In this document: in pieces, positions 1-8,784 of the stretch | Position numbering within the stretch: position 1 is the stretch's first letter | Layout of the letters: every line of letters begins with the position of its first letter | Source: Eubacteriaceae bacterium | GTDB taxonomy: Bacteria; Bacillota; Clostridia; Lachnospirales; Lachnospiraceae | Reading direction: 5' to 3' | DNA: 39,906 bases | Assembly (NCBI GenBank): GCA_910575665.1 | Contig: CAJTFB010000035.1 | Coordinates: 1 to 39,906 of the forward strand | The notes under the pieces: generated by a model | What the model saw: the letters and a program-made list of their open reading frames with translations, nothing else | What the model was told of the DNA's origin: nothing | The model's database searches: none | Translations under genes and position numbers: made by a program

Positions 1-89
1 TTTTCGTGAGTTTTGGACTTACGTTAGCTTTGCTATGCTCTAAATCTCTTTGTTTCTACATGCCGAAGCCTAACTGCCAAGTTCCAACT

Positions 90-314
90 CTAAATTAGGG
101 TGTTTTGCTCATCCCTATCTTTTTCTTTATAATACAACATACAGTGACAATAGCCCTCAAATTCCGGATCTGCGATCTGCTCCCGAAATTCCCGGCACAT
201 ACATTTTGTGTCCTCACTTTTCTGCAGGACACAGGGACAATGACCGTCTCTCGCCTTGAGCCCTTCCTGAACCCGCTGAACGATCTCCGCGTCCTCATTT
301 AACCGAATCGCCAT
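90..314 (-). CDS. Ferredoxin-thioredoxin reductase-like catalytic protein (small Fe-S/disulfide protein)
   Basis: A 74-residue cytosolic protein carrying the cysteine pattern of the ferredoxin:thioredoxin reductase catalytic chain: HCPC, then CMCREF, then YCHCMLYYK. In that family these cysteines hold a 4Fe-4S cluster next to a redox-active disulfide and pass electrons to thioredoxin-like partners. Clostridia carry short stand-alone versions whose partner is usually unknown, so the substrate here is unknown. I chose the ATG at 314 (MAIRLNED) because AAGAGG lies just upstream. An in-frame ATG 14 codons earlier has no good ribosome-binding site. The gene lies 68 bases after dapF on the same strand and may be read with it. 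Family assignment is firm, physiological role inferred. Confidence 0.82.
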   Translation of the reverse strand: MAIRLNEDAEIVQRVQEGLKARDGHCPCVLQKSEDTKCMCREFREQIADPEFEGYCHCMLYYKEKDRDEQNTLI

Positions 315-382
315 AATTTTCCTCTTTTCTGCGCTGTTTAAAAATATTCGTGCCACAGCGCCGGCACCATCCGGACCAACGG

Positions 383-1225
383 TTAAATCTCTATTTCACC
401 CTGAAAAACTTCGGTTGCCGGCCCCTTCATAAGTACCTCGCCATTTTCCAGGTATGTATCATAGAGTGCACCACCGCGTATCCTCACCTCAATCTCTTCT
501 CCCCGTGGACAGTGCCCGTTCAGAACAGCCGCTACAGCAGCCGCGCAGGTTCCCGTACCACAGGAGATGGTTTCCCCGGACCCTCTCTCCCAAACCCTCA
601 TCTTCAACGTGTGATCGTCTAAGACTTCCACAAATTCTGTGTTGATGCGGTCTGGAAACAAAGGATTGTTTTCAAACAGGGGACCGGTCTTTTCCAGATC
701 CATCCCGTCGATCCCCTCCGTAAAAACCACACAATGGGGATTTCCCATGGAGACGCAGGTTACGGTGTAGTTTTTCCCCCCTGCCTCTATCTGGCGGGCG
801 ATAAAATCCTCTCCCTCCGCCTGTACCGGGATCTCCGATGGTTTCAGTACCGCTTCTCCCATATTTACCTTGACATATACGGCCTTTCCGTCCTCCACAG
901 TCAGTTCCAACTGTTTGATCCCGCTTTTTGTCTCCACAGACATATGATCTTTTCGCACAATACCATGATCATAGACATACTTTGCCACGCACCGGATTCC
1001 ATTGCCGCACATCGCCCCCTCAGAGCCATCGGCATTATACATGATCATCCGGCAGTCCGCCGTCTCCGACGGAGCGATGCAGATCAGACCATCTGCACCG
1101 ATGCCAAAATGCCGGTCACTGACCACCTTTGCGACCTCTGCCTGATTCTCCAGTTTTTGCTGGAAAAGATCTACGTATACATAGTCGTTCCCGGTACCAT
1201 GCATCTTTGTAAACGAAAATTTCAC
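383..1225 (-). CDS. dapF: Diaminopimelate epimerase
   Basis: Converts LL- to meso-diaminopimelate without a cofactor, giving the last lysine precursor and the peptidoglycan cross-linking amino acid. The 280-residue length is normal for DapF. The two catalytic cysteine motifs are visible: an early one in GAMCGNGIRC (about residues 70-80) and a second in ISCGTGTCAAAVA near residue 220. The N-terminus MKFSFTKMHGTGNDYVY is typical. The start is GTG at 1225, 8 bases after AAGGAG; an ATG just upstream is out of frame and stops at once. It is followed by the FTR-like gene and preceded by a repeat-filled gap. Together with ddl nearby it makes a small cell-wall precursor neighbourhood. Confidence 0.96.
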   Translation of the reverse strand: MKFSFTKMHGTGNDYVYVDLFQQKLENQAEVAKVVSDRHFGIGADGLICIAPSETADCRMIMYNADGSEGAMCGNGIRCVAKYVYDHGIVRKDHMSVETKSGIKQLELTVEDGKAVYVKVNMGEAVLKPSEIPVQAEGEDFIARQIEAGGKNYTVTCVSMGNPHCVVFTEGIDGMDLEKTGPLFENNPLFPDRINTEFVEVLDDHTLKMRVWERGSGETISCGTGTCAAAVAAVLNGHCPRGEEIEVRIRGGALYDTYLENGEVLMKGPATEVFQGEIEI

Positions 1226-1251
1226 GCTGCCATCTCCTTCCTCTGATATGT

Positions 1252-1459
1252 AAATGCCTTATCATGCAAGTATAATAGTTTTTTTGACCCTGGCTAATGC
1301 CACGGATTGCTACGTTGTTTCACAACTCCCGCAATCCTTCAAACATTCGAAATCCGCTGATTTACTACGTAAATCGCTCCTTTCTCATGTTTGGCGGGTC
1401 CCAAGTTCAAAAACCTTATCATGTAAACATGATAGGTATTTTGAACTTTTGACCCTGGC
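1252..1459. repeat. Dispersed intergenic repeat, copy A (composite)
   Basis: This gap between dapF and the DUF1934 gene shares a long stretch of near-identical sequence with positions 3085-3239, including the CACAACTCCCGC, GATTTACTACGTAAATC and CATGTTTGGCGGG blocks. Inside it, CCCGC...GCGGG, CAAACAT...ATGTTTG and GATTTAC/GTAAATC can nest into one long hairpin. The right end is TTTTGACCCTGG, the complement of the left end of copy B. The left end (about 1252-1294, CTTATCATGCAAG then TTTGACCCTGG) repeats the right-end segment of copy B, so this copy looks like a fragment joined to a nearly complete element. There is no coding capacity. It is probably a non-autonomous mobile repeat. Confidence 0.8.
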
Positions 1460-1460
1460 A

Positions 1461-1892
1461 TTAAGACAAGTAGTCCACCCGTATATCCACGTTGCAGTTT
1501 GACATATGGGAGGCATTGATCTCCAGGGCGTATTCCAGCAGGATCTGAAACCCGTTGTCCCGCTCTTTCCTCTCCAGACGGTCCGTATGGATCGCCACCT
1601 CCAGCTCCCCGAAGGGAGTGGAATAATAGGAAATGGTATCCCGGTCTTCGATAAAGACCATATGGGTCTGCGCGGCTCCTTTTTTGATGATCTCGATCTG
1701 ATCCGGCTTTACTTTCAGCATACTCTTTACCAGCTGACAGTCTACGCCTGCCGCATTGTCCGCCGCCTCTTCGTAAGAGACGCAGATATGGTCATCCCTC
1801 TGCATCATCTCTCCCACGGAGACAACCTCCACCGTCTCTTCATTGTCATTATTCTGAATCCCACTAATGGAAACTTTTACGTTCTTTTTCAT
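1461..1892 (-). CDS. DUF1934 (YwiB-like) beta-barrel protein
   Basis: A 143-residue cytosolic protein of the DUF1934 family, whose members fold as a small calycin-like beta barrel and have no proven function. Recognised by its N-terminus (KVSISGIQ), the central MVFIEDRDTISYYSTPFGELEV stretch, and a C-terminal NVDIRVDYLS strand. The length is normal for the family. ATG start at 1892 with GGGGAAG upstream. It sits 46 bases after ddl on the same strand, so the two are probably cotranscribed. No catalytic residues are apparent, and the link to cell-wall genes is positional only. Confidence 0.82.
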   Translation of the reverse strand: MKKNVKVSISGIQNNDNEETVEVVSVGEMMQRDDHICVSYEEAADNAAGVDCQLVKSMLKVKPDQIEIIKKGAAQTHMVFIEDRDTISYYSTPFGELEVAIHTDRLERKERDNGFQILLEYALEINASHMSNCNVDIRVDYLS

Positions 1893-1938
1893 TAGTCTTC
1901 CCCTTATCCTGTTATTTTATGCTGTACACCACGGCTGA

Positions 1939-2994
1939 CTATTCTCTCTCGAAAGCAGTCTCGATCAGACGATCGATCAGTTCCGATATGGACAGTCCCA
2001 TGTCATTGCAGAGCATGGGATACATGCTGATATTGGTAAATCCTGGAAGTGTATTGATCTCATTAAACACTACTTCATTGGTCTCATTTTCTATAAAGAA
2101 ATCCACCCGGGACAGCCCAAAACCGCTGACTGCCTTAAATATCCCCACTGCATTTTCCCTGACTTTTTCCTTTGCCTCTGCCGGAATCTCCGGAGGATCG
2201 ATCACTGTCTTTGACTCGGCATTGTGATATTTAGCCTCATAATCATAAAATTCTGCCGCCGCCTGCACCTCTCCTACTTTGGAAGCCCGCAGGTCATTGC
2301 CGCCTAGCACCGCACATTCCACCTCATGTCCGCATATCATTTCTTCGATCAGGACACGGGTGTCATGCTCCTTCGCCAGCTGCACAGCACGCTTTAGCTC
2401 TTCCCTGTCACATGCCTTGCTGACACCACAGGACGATCCTGCATTCGATGGTTTTACAAATACAGGATAGCCCAGTTTTTCTTCCACCTGTTCTACTGTA
2501 TGCTCCAGCTCACTCAGATCCTTAGCGATATCCGTCACATACCCCGCCTGTCGGATACCCAGTTGATCCACAAATATTTTCGTGGAGATCTTATCCATAC
2601 TCACCGCAGAACTCAATACACCGCAGCCTACATATGGTATGCCTGACATCTCGAACAATCCCTGGATCGTACCATCCTCGCCAAATCTGCCGTGAAGCAC
2701 CGGAAAGATCACATCTATTTTCTTATAAGTATAAGTATCTTCTCCCAGAACCAGTACACCGGGCCTGCCCCTGTCAGGGGACAAAATGGCCGTTTCGGTA
2801 CCATTTATCCAGGAACCATCTTCGATACTGGCTGTCGAATCCGTGAGTATCCATCTTCCTTCCTTCGTTATGCCAATTAAAGTCAAATCATATTTATCTT
2901 TGTCAAATCCACTCACTACATTCACAACAGAGACACAGGATACCTCGTGCTCCGAAGAAACTCCTCCAAATATTACTGCTGCCTGTTTTTTCAA
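1939..2994 (-). CDS. ddl: D-alanine--D-alanine ligase
   Basis: ATP-grasp ligase making D-Ala-D-Ala for peptidoglycan precursors in the cytosol. The 351 residues begin with the family signature VIFGGVSSEHEVS. HGRFGEDGTIQG follows around residue 100, the ATP-grasp lysine segment is FVKPSNAGSS, and the metal-binding end is VDFFIE...FNEINTLPGFT. The omega-loop reads FYDYEAKY: the tyrosine in EAKY is what D-Ala-D-Ala enzymes carry, so a D-Ala-D-Lac (vancomycin-resistance) type is unlikely. The start is a TTG at 2994; no in-frame ATG lies just upstream and the ribosome-binding site is weak. Probably cotranscribed with the DUF1934 gene. Its upstream region is occupied by repeat copy B. Confidence 0.95.
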   Translation of the reverse strand: MKKQAAVIFGGVSSEHEVSCVSVVNVVSGFDKDKYDLTLIGITKEGRWILTDSTASIEDGSWINGTETAILSPDRGRPGVLVLGEDTYTYKKIDVIFPVLHGRFGEDGTIQGLFEMSGIPYVGCGVLSSAVSMDKISTKIFVDQLGIRQAGYVTDIAKDLSELEHTVEQVEEKLGYPVFVKPSNAGSSCGVSKACDREELKRAVQLAKEHDTRVLIEEMICGHEVECAVLGGNDLRASKVGEVQAAAEFYDYEAKYHNAESKTVIDPPEIPAEAKEKVRENAVGIFKAVSGFGLSRVDFFIENETNEVVFNEINTLPGFTNISMYPMLCNDMGLSISELIDRLIETAFERE

Positions 2995-3050
2995 TGTTCT
3001 ACACCATGCCTTTCTACTGCAATCTTATCCCATACATTTTATATGATGTT

Positions 3051-3239
3051 GGGGTCAAAAGGCATTTTGACCTCAACAAATGATACGAATTGCTTCGTTG
3101 TTTCACAACTCCCGCAATTCTTCAAACATTCGAAATCCGCTGATTTACTACGTAAATCGCTACTTTCTCATGTTTGGCGGGTCTCAAGGTCAAATGCCTT
3201 ATCATGCAAGCATGAACGACATTTTGACCTTTTGACCCT
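3051..3239. repeat. Dispersed intergenic repeat, copy B (complete, inverted ends)
   Basis: An element of about 190 bases starting GGGGTCAAAAGG and ending CCTTTTGACCC, so its ends are inverted copies. The left end is itself a small palindrome (GTCAAAAGGCATTTTGAC). The interior is nearly identical to copy A at 1252-1459 and can fold into a long nested hairpin. No ORF of note lies within it. It sits directly upstream of ddl and may therefore influence ddl transcription or mRNA structure, although no promoter is evident inside. MITE-like by structure; no transposase family can be assigned from the sequence. Confidence 0.82.
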
Positions 3240-3303
3240 GGTATCTTTATATTTTACTATGATATTCCTTATATCACAAGTTTTTTCCTTATATTTATGA
3301 ATA

Positions 3304-3337
3304 TTTTGAAAAGGGGCGACTAGAAAACGTGCCCCTC
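3304..3337 (-). terminator. Probable terminator after the AGCS symporter gene
   Basis: Read on the minus strand, AGGGGC and GCCCCT pair across a 13-base loop and are followed by TTTTC. It lies about 50 bases downstream of the symporter stop codon. The short T-run makes it a moderate candidate. Confidence 0.55.
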
Positions 3338-3358
3338 TTCTCTGCCCCCATATGTGAT

Positions 3359-3380
3359 GTCAAAAGGCATTTTGACCCTA
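3359..3380. repeat. Solo end of the GGGTCAAAAGG repeat family
   Basis: GTCAAAAGGCATTTTGAC followed by CCTAGCATC matches the left-end palindrome of copy B (3051-3073) but without the rest of the element. It sits just after the symporter stop. I read it as a remnant or solo end of the same family. Confidence 0.6.
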
Positions 3381-3383
3381 GCA

Positions 3384-4670
3384 TCATATATTCTTCCGAC
3401 ACTTTATCAGCGCATATACCGCGGGAATCAGGATGAAAATGTTGATAAAATCCGTGATCTCCCACACGATCCCCATCGGCATCACCGCACCGGCAAAGAT
3501 CATAATCACATAGATATACTGGTAGCTTCTCACCAAAGATTTTCCTCCCATATAATCTGCCGCCACCTGACCAAAATAGGACCAGCCGATCAGTGTCGCC
3601 ACTGCAAAACAGACCGTAGCTACCGCAATCAACTCCTCCCCCAGCAGTGGCAGGGTGTCAAAGGCTCCCTTAACGAGAAGTCCAGCGGGCAGATCCACCA
3701 GCGCCTGTTCGTTCCTAAGTACAAACATCACCACTACGATCCCGGTAATGGCACACATCACTACCGTATCCCAGAATGTCGCCGTCATGGAGATCAATCC
3801 CTGCCGTTCTGGAGAAATGTGCTCCGACCCCGACGCCGCCGCGATACCAGAAGTTCCCAGTCCCGCCTCATTGGTAAATAATCCTCTCGCCACCCCATAT
3901 CTCACTGCCCTTCCCACAGAAAAGCCCACCGCTCCCCCGAGAAAGGCACTTTTGCTAAAAGCAGATTTTACAATTACAAGAACAGCTTCCGGAAATACAG
4001 AAACATTCAGAAAGATAAATGTGATACATCCCCCCAGAAATAAAAATGCCATCGCCGGCACCAGCGCCATACAGACTTGTTCGATCCATTTGACCCCCTG
4101 AAGGATAACCAAGCCAACCGGAAGTGCTACCACGATCCCCGCCGCCCATTTGGGGATTCCCCACACGTCCATACACGTCTCCGAGATCGCATTGGACTGG
4201 GTGGTACAGCCTGCGCAGAAAGCAGACAGACAGATGAGGAAACTGTAAAAAAAGGCAAGTCTTTTCTTTCCCAGGCCACGCTCCAGAACATACATCACTC
4301 CGCCCACATTGTGCCCCTCCTCATCCTTACTCCGATAGCAGCAGGAGAGAAGAGTCTCCCCATAGGTGGTCGCCATCCCCAGCAGACCAGTGACCCAGCA
4401 CCAGAACACCCCACCTGGTCCTCCGAGATAAACGGCTGTGGACACACCAATGATATTACCGGTCCCCAGCGTCGCCGCCAGCGTCGTCGTCAGTGTGCCA
4501 AAGGCGCTCATCCCCCCTGAAGCATCCCCTTTGACAGAGTATTTTACTGCCTTTTTTATTTTTCGCTGGACAAATCCCGTCCTTATAGTAAAATAAATAT
4601 GTATCCCTAGTAGAAGAATCAGCAGAGGTCCACCCCACATCACATTGTTAATTCCTGATATAATCTTCAT
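3384..4670 (-). CDS. AGCS-family alanine/glycine:cation symporter
   Basis: A polytopic membrane protein of 428 residues that imports a small neutral amino acid (alanine or glycine in known members) with Na+ or H+. Family markers are plain: the N-terminal MWGGPLLILLLGIHIYFTIRTGF segment, the signature LAATLGTGNIIGVSTAVYLGGPGGVFW (about residues 63-90), and ALVPAMAFLFLGG in the middle. It has about ten hydrophobic segments and ends in a short basic tail. Length is slightly under the usual 440-480 of the family. It is a single gene, divergent from the glucosaminidase gene 54 bases away. No amino-acid riboswitch fits in that gap. The exact substrate is not determinable from sequence alone. Confidence 0.93.
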   Translation of the reverse strand: MKIISGINNVMWGGPLLILLLGIHIYFTIRTGFVQRKIKKAVKYSVKGDASGGMSAFGTLTTTLAATLGTGNIIGVSTAVYLGGPGGVFWCWVTGLLGMATTYGETLLSCCYRSKDEEGHNVGGVMYVLERGLGKKRLAFFYSFLICLSAFCAGCTTQSNAISETCMDVWGIPKWAAGIVVALPVGLVILQGVKWIEQVCMALVPAMAFLFLGGCITFIFLNVSVFPEAVLVIVKSAFSKSAFLGGAVGFSVGRAVRYGVARGLFTNEAGLGTSGIAAASGSEHISPERQGLISMTATFWDTVVMCAITGIVVVMFVLRNEQALVDLPAGLLVKGAFDTLPLLGEELIAVATVCFAVATLIGWSYFGQVAADYMGGKSLVRSYQYIYVIMIFAGAVMPMGIVWEITDFINIFILIPAVYALIKCRKNI

Positions 4671-4724
4671 TTTCTACACGGAACTCCGCTTTTTTAAATA
4701 GTCTATGAGAAAGGAAACCCGATT

Positions 4725-6080
4725 ATGAGACGTTTGAGATCAATATTCGCCCTGTTCCTGTGTATGTGCTTCAGCACAAATATCCTGTCCACAGATGTAG
4801 ATGCCATCTCGGTCTGGGAGATTCAGAATCCTTCTACCCCGGCGCCAGCAGCAGCTAGCGGCAAAAATGCCATCACCGTTCCGTACAACGTTGGTGGCCA
4901 GGAGGCTAGTTACCGTGGAGAAAAGATCACTGTGGTCTATGAGTCCAAACAACTCAATTTGCAGAAGACACCAGCGGTCAAGATAAATGGAACCGTTATG
5001 GTTCCTTTGAAAGAAACTTTTGCCAGTCAGGGAATTAAAGTTCGATATAAATATTATAAGAAACTAAAGAAAATAACCATTTCTAAAAATGATAAATTTA
5101 TCGTCATGCACCTGAACCAGCCTTCCATTACGGTAAACCAGAACACCAGCGCTCTTCCCCAGGCACCTGTATCCGTCACCTACAGTAAATCAGAGATAAA
5201 AACCATCCTTGTCCCCTTCCGGGAAGTGGTACAGGCGTTGGGCATCAATTATCTCTGGGATGAAGCCCTGGGCGTGGCGCAGTTATCGAAACCCGTTTTG
5301 AATTTTGTGGGAAAAAAGATCTTTACCCGGTACAAATGGACCTTGAACAATTATGCTATGATCCAGAAGAGCCGTTCCGGCCGCGCCACTCTGGCAGAGT
5401 ACAAACGGCTGGTGAATTATAAAAAAGATACTTCCTATGGATTCCAGTTCCTTCGACTGGATAAATACCGTCCTGTAAACGAAGAGAAATTTTTATCTAC
5501 CTATAATTATTACATCAAGAACGCCTGTGAAAACAAAGGGCGTGGTCCCTCCTACAGCGTGTTGTACGGGAAAGGTAAGGTAGTGCTTGCCGCTGCGAAA
5601 AAAGAGGGCATCGATCCGATGTACTTTGTGTCCCAGACATTTCTCGAATCCGCCTACGGCACCAGCTCCCTTGCCCGGGGCAACCGGATCACCCGGGTTG
5701 CACTACCTTCCTATGCCCGTTCAGGAGGTAAATTTATCACAAAAAAGATCCCCAAATCCGCCACGGTCTACAATCTGTACGGAATCAAGGCCTATGACAG
5801 CGATCCAAAGACCGGCGCCACCTCCCATGCCTACTATAAGGGATGGACCACCGTGGACAAGGCGATCTACGGCGCCGCCAAATTCATCCGGGAAAACTAC
5901 TTTGAGGCCAAACCAAGCCAGAACACAATATTCAAATTCCGATTTAACCCATCGAATCTAAATCACCAGTACGCCACAGATCCATGGTACTCAGAAAAAA
6001 TCGCCCAGCGGATCCTGCTGTTCAGCAGATGTTATTCCACAAAAGCGTTGTATATATATGACTATCCAAAGTTCCGGTGA
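4725..6080 (+). CDS. Secreted N-acetylglucosaminidase with copper-amine-oxidase-like N-terminal domain
   Basis: A 451-residue exported wall hydrolase. Residues 1-28 form a signal peptide (MRRLRSIFALFLCMCFSTN). About residues 60-195 match the copper-amine-oxidase N-terminal-like repeat common in clostridial wall proteins (INGTVMVPLKETF..., ILVPFREVVQALG). The C-terminal part, from about residue 285, is a glucosaminidase of the LytG/Atl type (PF01832): SQTFLESAYGTS carries the likely catalytic Glu308, followed by NLYGIKAYDSDP, GWTTVDKAIYGAAKFI and a final DPWYSEKIAQRI. It likely cleaves peptidoglycan glycan strands during growth or separation. ATG start with AAAGGAAA upstream. A TGATATAAT extended -10 near 4653-4661 may drive it. 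Single-gene unit facing convergent uvrC. Confidence 0.9.
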   Translation: MRRLRSIFALFLCMCFSTNILSTDVDAISVWEIQNPSTPAPAAASGKNAITVPYNVGGQEASYRGEKITVVYESKQLNLQKTPAVKINGTVMVPLKETFASQGIKVRYKYYKKLKKITISKNDKFIVMHLNQPSITVNQNTSALPQAPVSVTYSKSEIKTILVPFREVVQALGINYLWDEALGVAQLSKPVLNFVGKKIFTRYKWTLNNYAMIQKSRSGRATLAEYKRLVNYKKDTSYGFQFLRLDKYRPVNEEKFLSTYNYYIKNACENKGRGPSYSVLYGKGKVVLAAAKKEGIDPMYFVSQTFLESAYGTSSLARGNRITRVALPSYARSGGKFITKKIPKSATVYNLYGIKAYDSDPKTGATSHAYYKGWTTVDKAIYGAAKFIRENYFEAKPSQNTIFKFRFNPSNLNHQYATDPWYSEKIAQRILLFSRCYSTKALYIYDYPKFR

Positions 6081-6128
6081 GGTGATACAAAAACCTTCAT
6101 TAAACCAGCATAATTTCTCTTAATAGTC

Positions 6129-7967
6129 TCACCCTTCCCTGAAAAACTCCACTACAGCTTTCGCCGACCGCTCATTCATCCCCGGCACTTTCTTTAACTC
6201 CTCCACTGTGGCTTTCTTGATGTCGTCCAGGGATTCATAGTACTTCATCAGTGCCTTCCGCCTCGCTGTACCAATGGTGGGGATGTCATCCAGGATCGAA
6301 TGCACCTGTGCTTTTCCCCGGATCTGTCGGTGGTACTCGATGGCAAAACGGTGGGTTTCATCCTGTATCCTGGTGATGAGCCGGAAGCCCTGGCCGTGGA
6401 TATCGATGGGTATCTCTTCGTTTCTGAAAAATAAGCCTCTTGTCCGGTGATGGTCGTCTTTTACCATGCCGCATACCGGAATGTCGATCTTTAGTTCCTG
6501 GAGAACTCTCTCCGCCACATTAACCTGTCCCTTTCCCCCATCCATAAAAATCACGTCTGGAAACAGCCGGAAAGAATCCATCTCCGCCAGTTCCTGTCTC
6601 TGACCATGGGTAAAACGCCTCGTCAGCAGCTCTTCCATGGAGTGATAATCATCGGGACCTGTCACCGTCCGGATACGGAATTTCCGGTAATCGTTTTTCT
6701 TGGCACGCCCTTTCTCAAATACCACCATGGACCCCACCGTCTCAAACCCATTGATATTAGAAATGTCATAAGATTCTACCCGGTTCAGCCCCTGAAGACC
6801 CAGAAGCCTCTCGATCTCTTCCATGGCTCCCAGTGTCTTTTCCCTCTCCTGCTTAAGCTTCTCCGCATCCTGGGCAAGAACCATATGGGCATTGCGCTTT
6901 GCCAGATCCAGCAGCCGCACCTTTTCTCCCCGCTTCGGATGTCTGAACATGACTTTATGTCCCCGTTTTTTCGCCAGCCATTCCAGGATCGCCCCGCTGT
7001 CCTCCGGCTCACACTCCGTCCAGAGTTCCCGCGGTACATAGGGGGTCCCCGCATACATCTGCTTGATAAAAGCGCTTAAAATGTGTCCCTCTTCCTCTTC
7101 CATCACTCCCGTCAGATAATAGTGCTCTCTGCCGATCAGTTTTCCGCCGCGGATGAAGAATACCTGCACCACTGCCTCGTCTTCCTTTCTGGCAATGGCG
7201 ATGATATCTCTGTCTTCCTGATCCCCGCTGGTGATCTTCTGGCGCTCCGTCACCTGTCTGACGCTGTCGATGAGATCCCGGTAAACCGCTGCCTCCTCAA
7301 ACTGCATATTCTGCGCCAGCTGTTCCATCTTCTGCTGCAGATCCTTCAGCACTTCTTTCGTATTTCCGTTCAGAAAGGAAATTGCCTTCTGGAAATTTTC
7401 CCTGTATTCCTCCCGGTCCACACTGCCCTGGCAGGGCGCCGGACACTGCCCCATCTGATGGTACAGGCAGGGTCTCTCCTTCCCCACATCCCGCGGCAGA
7501 ACCTTGCGGCAGTTCCTCAGCTGAAACAGCTTATTCAGAAGCTCGATGGTATCCCGGATCGCCGCTCCGCTGGTGAAGGGGCCAAAATATTTGGCGCCAT
7601 CCCGTTTCATCTGCCTGGCCAGGACAAACCGCGGAAAATCTTCCTGAATCGTAGCTTTCAAAAAAGGATAGCTCTTGCCATCCTTCAGCATCGTGTTATA
7701 TTTGGGGTTGTGTTCCTTGATCAGATTGCACTCCAGCACCAGGGCTTCTAACTCACTGTCCGTCACGATATATTCAAACCAGGCAATCTGCTCGATCATT
7801 CTGGCGATCTTAGGGGATACGTTGCGGCTCTTCTGAAAATACTGCCTCACCCGGTTTTTCAACACAACAGCCTTTCCCACATAAATGATATGATCCTCTT
7901 TGTCATGCATCAGATATACTCCCGGCTTATCCGGAAGTTTTTTCAACTCTGCCTCTAAGTCAAACAC
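6129..7967 (-). CDS. uvrC: Excinuclease ABC subunit C
   Basis: The dual-incision nuclease of nucleotide excision repair, acting with UvrA and UvrB. The 612 residues show the full architecture: an N-terminal GIY-YIG nuclease ([18 protein letters not shown], about 16-35), a UVR helical motif (about residues 200-235, [13 protein letters not shown]), the RNase H-like C-terminal nuclease ([20 protein letters not shown] and [12 protein letters not shown]), and two terminal helix-hairpin-helix motifs ([29 protein letters not shown]). The start is GTG at 7967, 8 bases after GAGGAG. It lies 13 bases downstream of the HAD gene, so it is the last gene of the ftsH operon. Confidence 0.97.
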   Translation of the reverse strand: MFDLEAELKKLPDKPGVYLMHDKEDHIIYVGKAVVLKNRVRQYFQKSRNVSPKIARMIEQIAWFEYIVTDSELEALVLECNLIKEHNPKYNTMLKDGKSYPFLKATIQEDFPRFVLARQMKRDGAKYFGPFTSGAAIRDTIELLNKLFQLRNCRKVLPRDVGKERPCLYHQMGQCPAPCQGSVDREEYRENFQKAISFLNGNTKEVLKDLQQKMEQLAQNMQFEEAAVYRDLIDSVRQVTERQKITSGDQEDRDIIAIARKEDEAVVQVFFIRGGKLIGREHYYLTGVMEEEEGHILSAFIKQMYAGTPYVPRELWTECEPEDSGAILEWLAKKRGHKVMFRHPKRGEKVRLLDLAKRNAHMVLAQDAEKLKQEREKTLGAMEEIERLLGLQGLNRVESYDISNINGFETVGSMVVFEKGRAKKNDYRKFRIRTVTGPDDYHSMEELLTRRFTHGQRQELAEMDSFRLFPDVIFMDGGKGQVNVAERVLQELKIDIPVCGMVKDDHHRTRGLFFRNEEIPIDIHGQGFRLITRIQDETHRFAIEYHRQIRGKAQVHSILDDIPTIGTARRKALMKYYESLDDIKKATVEELKKVPGMNERSAKAVVEFFREG

Positions 7968-7980
7968 CCTGCCGCCTCCT

Positions 7981-8784
7981 CTAAAAGTATTTCTCGATCA
8001 CATCCACCAGCCCATCCTCATCGCAGTGGGGCGCGATATAATCCGCCTCTGCCCTCACTTCCCCGGAAGCATTTGCCATCGCCACACCGACGCCGGCGTA
8101 TTTGATCATGGATATGTCATTGAAACCGTCTCCACAGCAGATCATCTGCTTTCTCGAATAACCCAGCCGGTCTAACAGCCTGGACAGTCCATATGCCTTA
8201 TCGATGCCCAGAGGCATCATTTCCACATAAAAATCCTCAGAGCGATACACGCTCAGCCGTCCCGCAAAAGCCGCAGCAGCTCTGGGTTCGACGCCAGCCA
8301 TATAATCCGGGTCTCCCGTCAGCAGGCACTTATTCACTGGATAGACAACCTCTTTACCGAAATCCTCCACCACATGGATGTCGATGCCACAGCCCTTCGC
8401 ATCGATCTGTATATACTGGTCGGCGTCATTTTCTGCGATAATGTCATTGCCATGATAGGTCATGATCCCAGTTCTTTCCTTCTTGGAAAATTCATAGATC
8501 TCCTGTACGATGCCCTCGGGAAGATTGATATTGTAAATGATCTCTCCGGTCTGACAGTTGCTGATACATCCCCCATTATAGGAAACAATATAACCGCCAA
8601 ATTCATCCAGCCGGATCATCCGGGCAGTGGGAAGGATCCCTGCCGTACATCTGCCGGAGGCGATCGCCACCTTCACCCCGGACTGCTGCAGGTCCACGAT
8701 GGCATCGATCGTCCTCTTAGATATCGTCTTATCTGTCCGCATCAATGTTCCGTCTACATCCAGTACCAATACTTCATATGCCAT
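7981..8784 (-). CDS. Cof-type HAD phosphatase
   Basis: A 267-residue haloacid-dehalogenase-superfamily hydrolase of the Cof/YidA group, soluble, likely acting on small phosphorylated metabolites. Motif I is [12 protein letters not shown] at residues 5-16 with the nucleophile Asp, followed by VAIASGR (motif II), a large C2-type cap, a conserved Lys (GIDKAYGL), and motif [15 protein letters not shown] chose the ATG at 8784 because GAGGAG lies 7 bases upstream; it overlaps the end of ftsH by 11 bases, so translation is coupled. Substrate cannot be predicted. Position between ftsH and uvrC suggests only operon membership. Confidence 0.92.
   Translation of the reverse strand: MAYEVLVLDVDGTLMRTDKTISKRTIDAIVDLQQSGVKVAIASGRCTAGILPTARMIRLDEFGGYIVSYNGGCISNCQTGEIIYNINLPEGIVQEIYEFSKKERTGIMTYHGNDIIAENDADQYIQIDAKGCGIDIHVVEDFGKEVVYPVNKCLLTGDPDYMAGVEPRAAAAFAGRLSVYRSEDFYVEMMPLGIDKAYGLSRLLDRLGYSRKQMICCGDGFNDISMIKYAGVGVAMANASGEVRAEADYIAPHCDEDGLVDVIEKYF

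Noticed and set aside
1-89. Possible partial gene at the left edge
   Set aside because: No frame with recognisable coding signal or ribosome-binding site; nothing assignable seen in these 89 bases.
1939-2994. VanA-type D-Ala-D-Lac ligase
   Set aside because: The omega loop keeps the tyrosine in EAKY typical of D-Ala-D-Ala ligases, and no vanH or vanX neighbour is present.
1252-3239. Repeats around ddl as a CRISPR array or attachment sites
   Set aside because: There are only two long copies far apart, no spacer pattern and no cas or integrase genes.
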